A stretch of DNA of 64,000 nt from [Phormidium] sp. LEGE 05292 (GCF_015207735.1 NZ_JADEWG010000016.1:1-64000); one strand, 5' to 3'; counted from the first letter of the stretch, positions 35,995-43,751 are shown. Translations and numbers: made by a program. The notes: generated by a model not told the origin, from the sequence alone.

Positions 35995-37101
35995 ATGCTA
36001 GTTACCAAACAACCTGTATTGCGTCGCTTCTGGTATCCCGTGATTCCTATACAGGAATTAGCAAATGGGCCAAAAGCGTTTCAACTCCTTGGTCATCCAC
36101 TGGTGTTATGGTTGGACGAACAGGGAAACCCCTGCGCGGCTGTCGATCGCTGTTGCCATCGTTCCGCGAAACTCTCCCTGGGAAAAGTCGTGAGGGGAAA
36201 TATCGCCTGTGCCTATCATGGATGGCAATTTAACGCACAGGGGACTTGCGTAGAGGTTCCCCAAAAAGGTTGCACAGTCTCGCCAAATTACAAAATAGAC
36301 AGCTATTCCTGTACCGAACGCTACGGGTACGCCTGGGTGTGTTTGGCAGATGAGGCATTAGTGGGGATTCCTGATATTGAAGAGACTCGCGATCCGAACT
36401 ATCGCAGCATTCCCGAATTTTACGAGACTTGGAAATGTGCAGGATTGCGGGTGATGGAGAATGAATTCGATCTGGCGCACCCTGCATTTGTCCATCAGGG
36501 AACCTTCGGCACGGAAGAACACACAACTCCCGATCGCATGGAGTTTACTGAGACAGAATGGGGATTGCACGTTCGTGGAGTTTTGGGAGTCGTCAATCCC
36601 GAACTGCAACAACAGAATTTAAAAATGGACTCGGTGGATACGGTGCGAACATTAGATATGACTTGGTTTATGCCGTTTACCGTTAAACTGCGAATTGCCT
36701 ATCCCAACGGTCGGGTGCATATTATCGTTAATACCATGACTCCGATCGATGATTCCACCTCCCAGATGGTGCAGTTTTGCGTCCGCAACGATACCGAAGC
36801 AGACACACCAACGGCAGATGCGATCGCCTTCGATCGCGCCGTCACCCTGGAAGATAAACGGATTCTGGAATCGACTGATTTTGACGTTCCCCTCAGTCCC
36901 AATCGCGAACAACATATATTCACTGATAAGCCAGGTTTGATTATGCGGAAGAAACTGGCTGCCTTGCTGAAAGCTCATGGAGAGGTGGAACAGACAAGGG
37001 AAACAGCATTTTTTATTGATGAGCGCCTTCGTCCAGAGGAATGGAGTCCCCCAACAAAAACAACCTCTATAGGACTTACGCACCGAAACCTAAAACCCTG
37101 A
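35995..37101 (+). CDS. Rieske non-haem iron oxygenase (alpha-subunit type)
   Basis: 368 aa. The N-terminal Rieske [2Fe-2S] domain has DRCCHRSAKL (C-x-H) and CAYHGWQF (C-x2-H) about 17 residues apart. The catalytic domain has the mononuclear iron motif NEFDLAHPAFVH (Asp-x2-His-x4-His pattern). It belongs to the broad group that includes vanillate demethylases and the PaO/Lls1-like enzymes. The substrate is not known. Partner evidence favours a nitrogen heterocycle, because guanine deaminase follows. The last ten residues (IGLTHRNLKP) are encoded by a MITE that has inserted at the 3' end. Removing it gives an ending ...TTSKILH and a stop only 2 bp before the guaD ATG. Confidence 0.85.
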   Translation: MLVTKQPVLRRFWYPVIPIQELANGPKAFQLLGHPLVLWLDEQGNPCAAVDRCCHRSAKLSLGKVVRGNIACAYHGWQFNAQGTCVEVPQKGCTVSPNYKIDSYSCTERYGYAWVCLADEALVGIPDIEETRDPNYRSIPEFYETWKCAGLRVMENEFDLAHPAFVHQGTFGTEEHTTPDRMEFTETEWGLHVRGVLGVVNPELQQQNLKMDSVDTVRTLDMTWFMPFTVKLRIAYPNGRVHIIVNTMTPIDDSTSQMVQFCVRNDTEADTPTADAIAFDRAVTLEDKRILESTDFDVPLSPNREQHIFTDKPGLIMRKKLAALLKAHGEVEQTRETAFFIDERLRPEEWSPPTKTTSIGLTHRNLKP

Positions 37102-37190
37102 TCCCCCCTAACCCCCCTAAAAAAGGGGGGAACCTTCTAAGCCCCCTTGGGAAGGGGGTTGGGGGATCTGGGTGCGTAAGTCCTACTCTA
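37065..37190. mobile_element. 116-bp MITE with 15-bp perfect inverted ends and 5-bp target duplication
   Basis: TAGGACTTACGCACC (37070-37084) is an exact inverted repeat of GGTGCGTAAGTCCTA (37171-37185). CTCTA flanks both sides (37065-37069 and 37186-37190) as a target-site duplication. There is no coding capacity. The interior is another GATCCCCC-type palindromic repeat. The non-autonomous element interrupts the 3' end of the Rieske gene. Confidence 0.88.
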
Positions 37191-37206
37191 AAATCCTGCA
37201 TTAAAG

Positions 37207-38553
37207 ATGACTGAAGATACTACTTTTCCCGAAACAGGTATAAAAGCTTACCGTGCTGCGCTATTGGATTTTGTAGACGATCCTTTCTACGCGCCAGAAT
37301 TGGATTGCGTCCGGTTTTTTGCCGATGGGCTTTTGGTGTTAGATAATGGTCGCGTCAAGGAAATCGGACCTTACGAACAACTGATCGATCGCTATCAAAA
37401 TATCCCGATTACCTCCTATCCGGGGATGCTGATCGTGCCAGGGTTTATCGACACCCATATTCATTACCCGCAAACGGAAACGATCGCTGCTTTTGGGGAA
37501 CAATTGTTGCAGTGGTTGAACAAGTACACATTTCCCACAGAAGGCAAATTTAAAGATAAAGAATACGCCAAAAAGGTCGCTTCTTTTTTCCTCGATGAAT
37601 TGCTTCGTAACGGAACTACGACTGCCCTTGTTTTTGCCGCTGTTTACCCGGAATCTGTTGATGCGTTTTTTGAAGAAGCCTACCGCCGAAATCTGTGTAC
37701 GATCGCGGGTAAGGTAATGATGGATCGCAACGCTCCCGATTTTATCCTGGATACTGCCGAATCTTCCTACACCCAAACCAAAGAATTGATCGAAAGATGG
37801 CACAAGAAAGGGCGATTGCGCTATGCTGTAACTCCTCGGTTTTCAATTACTTCGACAAACGCGCAGTTGAAGATGGCAGGAAGGCTGTTAAAAGAGTACC
37901 CTGACGTTTATCTGCACACCCATCTCTCGGAAAATGTGGATGAAGTGGCTTGGGTGAAAGAACTTTTCCCGGAATGTAGCGGTTATTTAGACACCTACGA
38001 TCGAGCGGGATTGGTGGGAGAACGATCGATCTTCGCGCACTGTGTTCACTTAACTGACGAGGAATTTCAACGATTATCGCAGGCAAAATCTGCGATCGCT
38101 TTCTGCCCCACTTCTAACCTATTTTTGGGCAGTGGACTCTTCAAGCTCAAACAGGCGAAATCTACTGAATATCCAGTGAAAGTAGGATTAGGAACGGATG
38201 TAGGTGGAGGAACTAGTTTTTCGATTCTCCAAACTGCCAATGAAGCCTATAAGGTTGCTCAACTGAGAGGGCAGAAAGTCACAGCTTTCCAATCACTTTA
38301 CTTAGCTACGTTAGGGGGAGCGAAAGCCTTAGAATTACAGGATTATATTGGGAATTTTGCGATTGGGAAAGAAGCAGACTTTGTGGTTTTGGATCTGCGG
38401 GCAACACCCTTGATGGCATTCCGTAATCCTTCCCCTAAACTCAGTACGATCGAAGAATTAGCGGATGCTGCTTTTACCTTGACGATCGTGGGAGACGATC
38501 GGGCAGTTCACGCAACCTACGTCATGGGAGAATTAGCCTACAAGAAAACCTAA
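37207..38553 (+). CDS. guaD: Guanine deaminase
   Basis: 448 aa. A metal-dependent amidohydrolase converting guanine to xanthine in purine salvage and catabolism. Visible features are PGFIDTHIHYPQTE, with the first two metal-binding histidines, a GTTTALVFAAVYPES segment, HTHLSENVDEVAW, FAHCVHLTDEEFQRL and the late metal Asp in LGTDVGGGTSFSILQTANEA. Length and motifs fit GuaD rather than cytosine deaminase or chlorohydrolase relatives. It starts with ATG 2 bp after what would be the ancestral Rieske stop codon, now 105 bp downstream of the actual stop because of the MITE. The two genes probably still form one operon. Confidence 0.9.
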   Translation: MTEDTTFPETGIKAYRAALLDFVDDPFYAPELDCVRFFADGLLVLDNGRVKEIGPYEQLIDRYQNIPITSYPGMLIVPGFIDTHIHYPQTETIAAFGEQLLQWLNKYTFPTEGKFKDKEYAKKVASFFLDELLRNGTTTALVFAAVYPESVDAFFEEAYRRNLCTIAGKVMMDRNAPDFILDTAESSYTQTKELIERWHKKGRLRYAVTPRFSITSTNAQLKMAGRLLKEYPDVYLHTHLSENVDEVAWVKELFPECSGYLDTYDRAGLVGERSIFAHCVHLTDEEFQRLSQAKSAIAFCPTSNLFLGSGLFKLKQAKSTEYPVKVGLGTDVGGGTSFSILQTANEAYKVAQLRGQKVTAFQSLYLATLGGAKALELQDYIGNFAIGKEADFVVLDLRATPLMAFRNPSPKLSTIEELADAAFTLTIVGDDRAVHATYVMGELAYKKT

Positions 38554-38929
38554 AGAATTGGTAAGCTTGCATCGCATCTAAATTGTATATTTTTGGTGTT
38601 AGGCAAAAACCGTCAATCCCTCTCCCCATCCCCCCATCTCCCCATCAGCCTAAATATTCAATTTAAATGCGTAGCAGTTTATTTTGCTCCCGATCTCCCT
38701 TGAGTAAAAGGTGGTGATTTAGTATCAATACTTTTTCTAAGTGCGACACTTGCATAAGTTCTAATTAAATTGAAAATCTAAAATCTAAAATTCTCCAGTC
38801 CCCACACTTTCGTAAAAAAACTTAATGAAAATTCTCATCAAATCAGTCTAAGGTTAACTTTTAGGCGGGTTTTTTAAACCTTGGCAAAATGAAACGCTCC
38901 TCAAAAGACTTAAGGGACAATAATTTAGT
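38554..38929. other. 376-bp intergenic region before heme oxygenase
   Basis: No gene is seen. A C-rich stretch (CCCCATCCCCCCATCTCCCC, about 38623-38643) and a short ATCTAAAATCTAAAATT heptamer repeat (about 38772) are present. The final 100 bases are AT-rich and presumably hold the heme oxygenase promoter, but I could not assign -10/-35 boxes with confidence. Confidence 0.4.
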
Positions 38930-39655
38930 ATGAGCAGTAACTTAGCAACCAAATTGCGTGAAGGCACCAAAAAATCTCACTCAATGGCAGAAAATGTTGG
39001 TTTTGTCAAGTGCTTTTTAAAAGGAGTAGTAGAAAAGCAATCCTATCGGAAATTGGTAGCTAACCTCTACTTCGTCTATTCACAAATCGAAGAAGAGATG
39101 GAAAAGCACAAAGATCACCCCATCCTTTCTAAAATCTATTTTAAAGAACTGAATCGCAAAAAAAGCTTAGAACAAGACCTCAGCTATTACTTTGGCGCAA
39201 ACTGGCGCGAACAAGTGGCTCCTTCTCCTGCTGCTCAAGCCTACGTGGAACGCATTCGCGAAGTGTCAGAAAATGAGCCAGAATTGTTAATTGCTCAATC
39301 TTACACCCGCTATTTGGGCGACCTTTCCGGTGGTCAAATTCTCAAAGGTATTGCTGTTCGTGCAATGAATTTAACCGATGGTGGTACTGCTTTCTACGAA
39401 TTCAAGGATATCCCTGATGAGAAGGCTTTTAAAAATAACTATCGCCAAGCTTTGAATGAATTGCCGATCGATGAAGCAACTGCCGATCGCATTGTAGACG
39501 AAGCTAATGCTGCTTTTGGCATGAACATGAATATGTTCAACGAATTAGAAGGTAATTTGATTAAAGCGATCGGTATGATGCTGTTCAACAGCTTAACCCG
39601 CAAACGCACTCGTGGAAGCACCGAAACCGAAACAGAATTGGCAACTGCTGAATAA
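38930..39655 (+). CDS. Heme oxygenase (biliverdin-forming)
   Basis: 241 aa. Opens haem to biliverdin IXalpha with ferredoxin-derived electrons, the first step to phycobilins and phytochrome chromophores. The proximal haem ligand is expected to be His17 in KKSHSMAENVGF. The distal-helix signature RYLGDLSGGQILKGIA is present. The length is that of cyanobacterial HO1-type enzymes (Ho1/PbsA). Neighbours are unrelated, so it is probably its own transcription unit, ending before a long hairpin at 39713-39769. Confidence 0.95.
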   Translation: MSSNLATKLREGTKKSHSMAENVGFVKCFLKGVVEKQSYRKLVANLYFVYSQIEEEMEKHKDHPILSKIYFKELNRKKSLEQDLSYYFGANWREQVAPSPAAQAYVERIREVSENEPELLIAQSYTRYLGDLSGGQILKGIAVRAMNLTDGGTAFYEFKDIPDEKAFKNNYRQALNELPIDEATADRIVDEANAAFGMNMNMFNELEGNLIKAIGMMLFNSLTRKRTRGSTETETELATAE

Positions 39656-39712
39656 ATGAGAGCAGCTTTGCATTAATTTTCGGGTTTGTCAGGAAATATT
39701 ACATTTTTTCTC

Positions 39713-39769
39713 ACAATCCTGGAGGCTGGATGGTGGTTAACCTAGCTATCATCAAGCCCCCAGGATTGT
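39713..39769. repeat. Long imperfect hairpin between convergent genes
   Basis: Arms ACAATCCTGGAGGCTGGATG and the complement of ACAATCCTGGGGGCTTGATG face each other around a short loop. They lie between heme oxygenase and the convergent secreted-protein gene. This could act as a bidirectional terminator, but the U-tract is weak, so the call is a hairpin repeat. Confidence 0.6.
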
Positions 39770-39807
39770 AAGCTTTTAAGGGTTAAGCAATAGACATCTC
39801 CAAAAAA

Positions 39808-39835
39808 GTAGAGACGTTGTATACAAAGTCTCTAC
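39808..39835. repeat. GTAGAGAC...GTCTCTAC palindrome
   Basis: A 28-bp near-perfect palindrome with the core TTGTATACAA. It matches the TAGAGACGTTGCATGCAACGTCTCTA-type dispersed repeat known from cyanobacteria. Confidence 0.65.
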
Positions 39836-39880
39836 AAGGGTTTGTAATCAAAATTAGGCATTGTTCAATTGGCAAATTTA

Positions 39881-40231
39881 TTAACGAACAATGAGTCTTC
39901 TAATTTGCGCTTCCACTGCGTTTAAGTACCCTTGGTCTTTTAATACTTGTGGTGATAATTTCTGTGTTCTAATTGCAGCTTCAACTAATGTTTCTGCACG
40001 CAATCTTCCTGTGTGATGAGCAGAAACAAACAGTGTATAACTGGGGATACCTTGTTCTTGAAAATATCCTTGGTAAGCCATATTTACTAATTCAAAAGGA
40101 GTCAGCTGTTGAACCAAGTTTGAGGTATAGTCTATTGTCGATCGTGTTGCTTGGATTTGAGCTTGAGCTACAGACGTAATTACTTGAGACAAGAATACGA
40201 AAGACAAACTTCCCAAAATTAAACGTTTCAT
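39881..40231 (-). CDS. Small exported protein of unknown function, paralogue A
   Basis: 116 aa. A clean signal peptide (MKRLILGSLSFVFLSQ..., cleavage after AQAQ) is followed by a soluble helical region with LTPFELVNMAYQGYFQEQGI and RAETLVEAAIRTQKLSPQVL. No known domain was recognised. It is about 87% identical by my count (15 differences) to the protein at 41091-41444. It lies downstream of the MerR regulator on the same strand, 243 bp away. That gap holds an inverted repeat, so the two may be separate transcripts. Probably periplasmic. Confidence 0.8.
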   Translation of the reverse strand: MKRLILGSLSFVFLSQVITSVAQAQIQATRSTIDYTSNLVQQLTPFELVNMAYQGYFQEQGIPSYTLFVSAHHTGRLRAETLVEAAIRTQKLSPQVLKDQGYLNAVEAQIRRLIVR

Positions 40232-40388
40232 AATTCAACTCCACCAATGTATTTGCTAGTTGTTGAGTAAACTTTTTAGGCAATTCCTCAACTAAAATCA
40301 GCTTAAATTCTCACCTACACTGGAGAGTCAATAGTAAAAATGAAAAACTTTTTCGTTGATTTATAGAGGTTAAATTTGCACAAAAAAA

Positions 40389-40445
40389 GGACTAAAGTCC
40401 TTACAACGAACATTATTATTATGTCTGTTGTAACGACTTTAGTCG
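40389..40445. repeat. Inverted repeat GGACTAAAGTCCTTACAACGAAC
   Basis: The left arm GACTAAAGTCCTTACAACG (from 40390) and the right arm, the complement of GACTAAAGTCGTTACAAC, bracket a short AT-rich centre. It resembles a widespread cyanobacterial dispersed repeat. It sits between merR and the paralogue A gene. Confidence 0.6.
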
Positions 40446-40474
40446 TATACTTCCTAGATAAAAATGTTAAATAT

Positions 40475-40903
40475 TTAATTTTGTTCAATTAAAGGACAAA
40501 TTACTTGTTCAATATTTTCGACAGTAGATTCTTGAGTTAAAAGTAATCTTTGTAACTCTTGTTTGAGAACAAGTAATTGCTGAATCTGTTCATCAATATC
40601 TGTAATCTGTTCTTGCAGCTTAACTTTGGCGTGTTCACAGGGTAAATCTCCTTGGTCATGAATATGCAAAAATTCTTTAATCTCTGCGAGAGTCAATCCT
40701 AAGCTTTGAGCACGTTTGATAAAGCTGAGGCGAGATAAAATATCTGCATCAAATAATCTATATCCGCCCTCTGTTCTACCTGATGCTTTAAGTAAACCCA
40801 ATTCTTCGTAATAGCGAATAGTTTTAATTGATACGCCGCTTTGCTTGGCGACTAAACCAATTTGCTTCGCCTTTTCTTGGAATAACATCTTTGTTCCCCG
40901 CAT
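40475..40903 (-). CDS. MerR-family transcriptional regulator
   Basis: 142 aa. The winged helix-turn-helix N terminus has AKQSGVSIKTIRYYEELGLL and GYRLFDADILSRLSFIKRAQ. A long dimerisation helix (residues about 85-125, with repeated Gln/Leu) and a short C-terminal segment follow. Two cysteines (C in LPCEHAK and C in VICPLIE) lie where metal-responsive members place ligands, so metal or thiol sensing is plausible but not shown. The ATG at 40888 (MLFQEKAKQIG) is an alternative start. A MerR-type promoter with a 20-bp spacer and a dyad lies immediately upstream, which suggests it controls its own transcription. A decayed second copy lies at 41781-41875. Confidence 0.9.
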   Translation of the reverse strand: MRGTKMLFQEKAKQIGLVAKQSGVSIKTIRYYEELGLLKASGRTEGGYRLFDADILSRLSFIKRAQSLGLTLAEIKEFLHIHDQGDLPCEHAKVKLQEQITDIDEQIQQLLVLKQELQRLLLTQESTVENIEQVICPLIEQN

Positions 40904-40921
40904 TTCTCAACCTCTAAGCTT

Positions 40922-40953
40922 AGAGTAAACTATCCAGCTTAGGGGAGAGTCAA
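40922..40953 (-). promoter_or_regulatory. MerR-type promoter/operator upstream of merR
   Basis: On the minus strand, TTGACT (40948-40953) and TACTCT (40922-40927) are separated by 20 bp, the overlong spacer typical of MerR-activated promoters. Between them is the dyad ACTCTCC...GGATAGT. The placement, about 20-40 bp before the merR start, indicates autoregulation. Confidence 0.7.
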
Positions 40954-40990
40954 GGGATTTTAAATCGCAAATGAATGATACAAATCTGTA

Positions 40991-41052
40991 GGGGCGGGTT
41001 TAGCCAAAACCTTTGAATGCCCAGCAATCAGATTGAAGTCAAAACCCGCCCC
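40991..41052. repeat. Hairpin repeat GGGGCGGGTTT...AAACCCGCCCC
   Basis: 11-bp perfect arms around about 40 nt. It is similar in build to the hairpin at 8208-8273. It lies between merR and the second secreted-protein gene. Confidence 0.6.
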
Positions 41053-41090
41053 GACAAAGCTTGCGCTCTGCATAAAAGTCTTCTGCTACA

Positions 41091-41444
41091 TTAACGAACG
41101 ATGAGTTCCCTAAGTTGCACTTCCACTGCATTTAAGTAGCCTTGGTCTTTTAATACTTGTGGTGATAATTTCTGTGTTCTAATTGCAGCTTCAACTAATG
41201 TTTCTGCACGCAATCTTCCTACTTGATGAGCAGAAACTAACAGAGCATAACTGGGGATACCTTGTTCTTGAAAATACCCTTGGTAAGCCATAGTTACTAA
41301 CTCAAAAGGAGTTAGCTCTTGAAGCAGGTTTGAAGTATAGTTTGGGATTGTCGATCGTGTAGCTTGAATTTGGGCTTGGGCTACAGATGTAATTCCTTGA
41401 GATAAAAATAAGAAAGACAAACTTCCTAAAAGTAAGCGTTTCAT
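41091..41444 (-). CDS. Small exported protein of unknown function, paralogue B
   Basis: 117 aa, a near twin of the protein at 39881-40231: same signal peptide (MKRLLLGSLSFLFLSQ), same body and ending VEVQLRELIVR. It comes from a tandem duplication that included the upstream merR gene, of which only a fragment and its promoter remain at 41781-41910. Function unknown. The strong conservation of the mature region, compared with the decay of the merR copy, suggests the secreted protein is the part under selection. Confidence 0.8.
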   Translation of the reverse strand: MKRLLLGSLSFLFLSQGITSVAQAQIQATRSTIPNYTSNLLQELTPFELVTMAYQGYFQEQGIPSYALLVSAHQVGRLRAETLVEAAIRTQKLSPQVLKDQGYLNAVEVQLRELIVR

Positions 41445-41561
41445 AGTTAAACTCCTCCAAAATATAAAGGAGAGTGCGATCGCTTCGGCGGAAAATAGAA
41501 TTTTATTCAGAAAAGAGATCGGCCAATTGAGCGAATATGTAGAGCAACACCCTACAAAAAC

Positions 41562-41714
41562 ATGAAGATTAGTGGTACTACGCTACGAGCAACTATGGAG
41601 TTAATCAGTCAGGCAGAAAAGCTACGCTATCAAAAACAACTTGCAGCTGAACAGAAGAAAACTATAATCATCAAAGCTGAAGGCGGTCAATTGCTCAAGT
41701 CTAAATATAAGTGA
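41562..41714 (+). CDS. Possible 50-aa protein
   Basis: A complete ATG-to-TGA frame of 50 codons (MKISGTTLRATMELISQAEK..., ending GGQLLKSKYK). It is hydrophilic with a likely central helix rich in Gln, Lys and Glu. No ribosome-binding site is obvious and I do not recognise the sequence. It is the only coding-like feature in the 768-bp gap between paralogue B and the PEP-CTERM pseudogene, apart from the merR relic. Confidence 0.3.
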   Translation: MKISGTTLRATMELISQAEKLRYQKQLAAEQKKTIIIKAEGGQLLKSKYK

Positions 41715-41780
41715 CGAAATTCTCCTAACAGTTAGTATACCTGACATTACTTACCAAAATTTCAAATCTTAGGAATTCCG

Positions 41781-41875
41781 TTGCAAAAATTGTTTATTCT
41801 CTAAAAAAGTTAATCTAAGCTTTGCTCGCATTTGATAAAGCTTATGTGAGATAAAACATCAAAATCAAATAGTCT
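41781..41875 (-). pseudogene. merR relic
   Basis: On the minus strand, 41875 downwards reads RLFDFDVLSHISFIKCEQSL. This aligns with RLFDADILSRLSFIKRAQSL of the intact regulator. A stop and a frameshift follow, after which LTFLENKQFLQ aligns with LTLAEIKEFLH. The first 48 or so codons are missing, so the promoter relic abuts the fragment directly. Confidence 0.8.
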
Positions 41876-41880
41876 GTTAA

Positions 41881-41910
41881 CTTAGACTATCAACCTTACG
41901 GGAAAGTCAA
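41881..41910 (-). promoter_or_regulatory. Duplicate MerR-type promoter/operator
   Basis: On the minus strand TTGACT (41905-41910) is followed by TTCCCGTAAGGTTGATAGT, matching the spacer of the promoter at 40922-40953 at most positions. Part of the downstream side is missing. The intact regulator might still bind here and drive paralogue B. Confidence 0.5.
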
Positions 41911-42212
41911 GGGATGAGTTTAATTTTATTGAAGGAAGCAGAGGGTAGTTGGCGAAGCTTTGCAATTTAATAAATAAATATGTAGACTCATTAAAATTAT
42001 ATGGTTAACTCTAGGCATTCACATAAAGCTTATGACAAATTTGAATTAACATATTACTCTTATCAAGGCTCTCTTACCAAAGATTATCAAATTAACGAAA
42101 TCAGCTTATTTATTCAATAATTTTATTATCTAATTGTGACATTAACCTTCTTAAGAGAATGCTTCAATATCTTTAAACTCTCAACTTTTACTTAGGAAAG
42201 TAGGTAACAAAA

Positions 42213-42781
42213 ATGAAAAAAATTAGTCAATTTATCCCAGCTTTTACCACTGCGGCAGTACTTAGTTTGGTTCCTGTTTTACCTGCAACGGCAACATCTT
42301 TTTATTCGATTACTGACTTAGGCACTCTTGGCGGCGACTGGAGCCAAGTTAGCGGCATCAATGACGCAGGTCTTGTAATTGGTAATTCTGCAACAGCTAA
42401 TGGTAAATATCATAATTTTCTAATGATTTGGGTATTTTAGGAAGTGACTGGCGTAATTCCGTTTATAATGTAGTTGCCCCAAATAATGTGAAAGTTGGTT
42501 CTGATTGGATTAATGGTGGTGCTGTTATTTGGGAAAATGATGTTATGACTAGCTTGAATAGTTTAATTCCTAGTAATTCCGGTTGGTTTTTATCCGATGC
42601 TACTGGCATTAATAAAACAGGTCAAATTGTAGGGAATGGCATAATTAATGGTCAAACTCACGCTTTTTTATTAATACCTGTTTCCCAAAATTCTTCTGTT
42701 CCTGAACCAAGTTTAACTATGAGCCTTTTGGCGTTGGGTGCTGTTGGTGTTGGTGTTCTGGGCAAAGTTAAACAACAATGA
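42213..42781 (+). pseudogene. Frameshifted HAF-repeat protein with PEP-CTERM sorting signal
   Basis: Frame 1 (42213-42440) gives a signal peptide MKKISQFIPAFTTAAVLSLV followed by a HAF-type unit, ITDLGTLGGDWSQVSGINDAG, then stops. The next frame (open through 42428-42781) continues with NDLGILGSDWRNSVYNVV, further HAF-like units and a C-terminal PEP-CTERM anchor (VPEPSLTMSLLALG...GKVKQQ). A single indel or small deletion near 42420 would rejoin them. In intact form it would be an exported protein sorted by an exosortase. It could also be a sequencing error. Confidence 0.75.
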
Positions 42782-42817
42782 AAGATGTAGGTTTAGGTTT
42801 GAGATATTGCAACAGGG

Positions 42818-42864
42818 GAGGTAGAACCTCCTTGACTCGTTCCCAGGTTGAACCTGGGAACGAG
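42818..42864. repeat. REP-type double hairpin
   Basis: GAGGTAGAACCTC followed by CCCAGGTTGAACCTGGG and GAACGAG, the same two-hairpin plan as the REP copies around 24.2-24.7 kb, with compensating changes in both stems. Confidence 0.7.
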
Positions 42865-42913
42865 AAACAATTTATGAGGCACAGTTATTTTTATTATGAT
42901 GAGTTAGTATAGT

Positions 42914-43198
42914 TCAACCAAATTTGTAATGCTTTTTGACATCGCTTTTGATGTTCCAAGTGCAAGACATTCCGGCGGGAAATGTGACTAAATCGCCTTT
43001 CTTTACTTGCACTGGTTGACCATTTACGGGTGTTACAATTACATGGCCTTCTAATAAGTAACAAATTTCTGATTCGTCGTAAGTCCAGGGAAATTCGGAG
43101 ATTTCTTTTTCCCAAATAGGCCATTTAGATATGCCTAATTGGTTGAGTTGTTCTTGACTCGGTTGATGAATGACTTTAATTTCTGTTGTGCTTTGCAT
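42914..43198 (-). CDS. Cupin-domain protein
   Basis: 94 aa from the ATG at 43198 (MQSTTEIKVIHQPSQ). An open-frame start at 43231 would overlap the upstream gene by 29 bp and is less likely. It is a small single-domain cupin of the EutQ/DUF861 type, with SKWPIWEKEISEFPWTYDESEICYLL split over two strands, EGHVIVTP and KKGDLVTFPAGMSC. Metal-binding histidines are few, so it may bind a ligand without catalysis. It starts 4 bp after the upstream Mo-nitrogenase-family gene and is probably co-transcribed with it. Function unknown. Confidence 0.8.
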   Translation of the reverse strand: MQSTTEIKVIHQPSQEQLNQLGISKWPIWEKEISEFPWTYDESEICYLLEGHVIVTPVNGQPVQVKKGDLVTFPAGMSCTWNIKSDVKKHYKFG

Positions 43199-43202
43199 TT
43201 GT

Positions 43203-43532
43203 TTAGCTGATGTCCATTCCACACTGATCAACTAAATAACAAAGGGCGCGAAAACGCAAGCCTACTAGTTGATCGTAAAGGGGATTGAGTTTGCACATTG
43301 GGGGAATGTGGGCGATTTTGCGATCGAACAATACAATGTCACGCTCAAAGGGACATTGAGCAGGTATGGCTTTGTAGAGGAATTTGGCTAACTTGGGGTT
43401 GGAAATCTCGATTTGGTCTAGCCATTGGCGCAGGGGTTGAAGTAGGTCAAATTGACGTTGGCGGAATTGCTTATTCTTGGTGTTCTGTGGTTGTGCAACG
43501 GTGGTGCGATCGCTAATCAATATGCTATTCAT
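43203..43532 (-). CDS. Mo-dependent nitrogenase C-terminal family protein
   Basis: 109 aa. It matches the cyanobacterial family annotated after the C-terminal region of a Mo-nitrogenase-related protein: FDLLQPLRQWLDQIEISNPKLAKF, IPAQCPFERDIVLF, IPPMCKLNPLYDQLVGLRFRALCYL. Four cysteines are conserved in these blocks. Despite the name it is not a nitrogenase subunit, and no nif genes are nearby. Members are mainly found in diazotrophic or related cyanobacteria; the function is unknown. It begins an operon with the downstream cupin. Confidence 0.85.
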   Translation of the reverse strand: MNSILISDRTTVAQPQNTKNKQFRQRQFDLLQPLRQWLDQIEISNPKLAKFLYKAIPAQCPFERDIVLFDRKIAHIPPMCKLNPLYDQLVGLRFRALCYLVDQCGMDIS

Positions 43533-43751
43533 AAGTTTTTCTTTTGCTTACTTGTTTTACTCATCTTTTTTACTAATATAGCGGCAAAAACTAGTTTTTG
43601 AATGAAGAAATAGATAAAAAAAATCAATCACTAGCTAAAGTTTTTGTAAAGTATAAGCAAAACTTTTTTGGTAGTTTTTGTTACTAAATCAGTGAGGAAA
43701 CAAAATAGATTAAATTTTACTGTTAGAAACTAACTTTTAATCAATAAATAT

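Noticed and set aside
36230-37083. Several minus-strand frames opposite the Rieske gene
   Set aside because: The plus strand carries both iron-binding motifs in one frame; the antisense frames have no recognisable domain.
38554-38929. tRNA or riboswitch before heme oxygenase
   Set aside because: No cloverleaf, TTCGA arm or conserved riboswitch core could be found by reading; only C-rich and heptamer repeats.
43203-43532. Nitrogenase gene
   Set aside because: The family name is historical; the protein is a short cyanobacterial family, not NifD, NifK or NifH, and no nif cluster is nearby. It cannot show that the organism fixes nitrogen.
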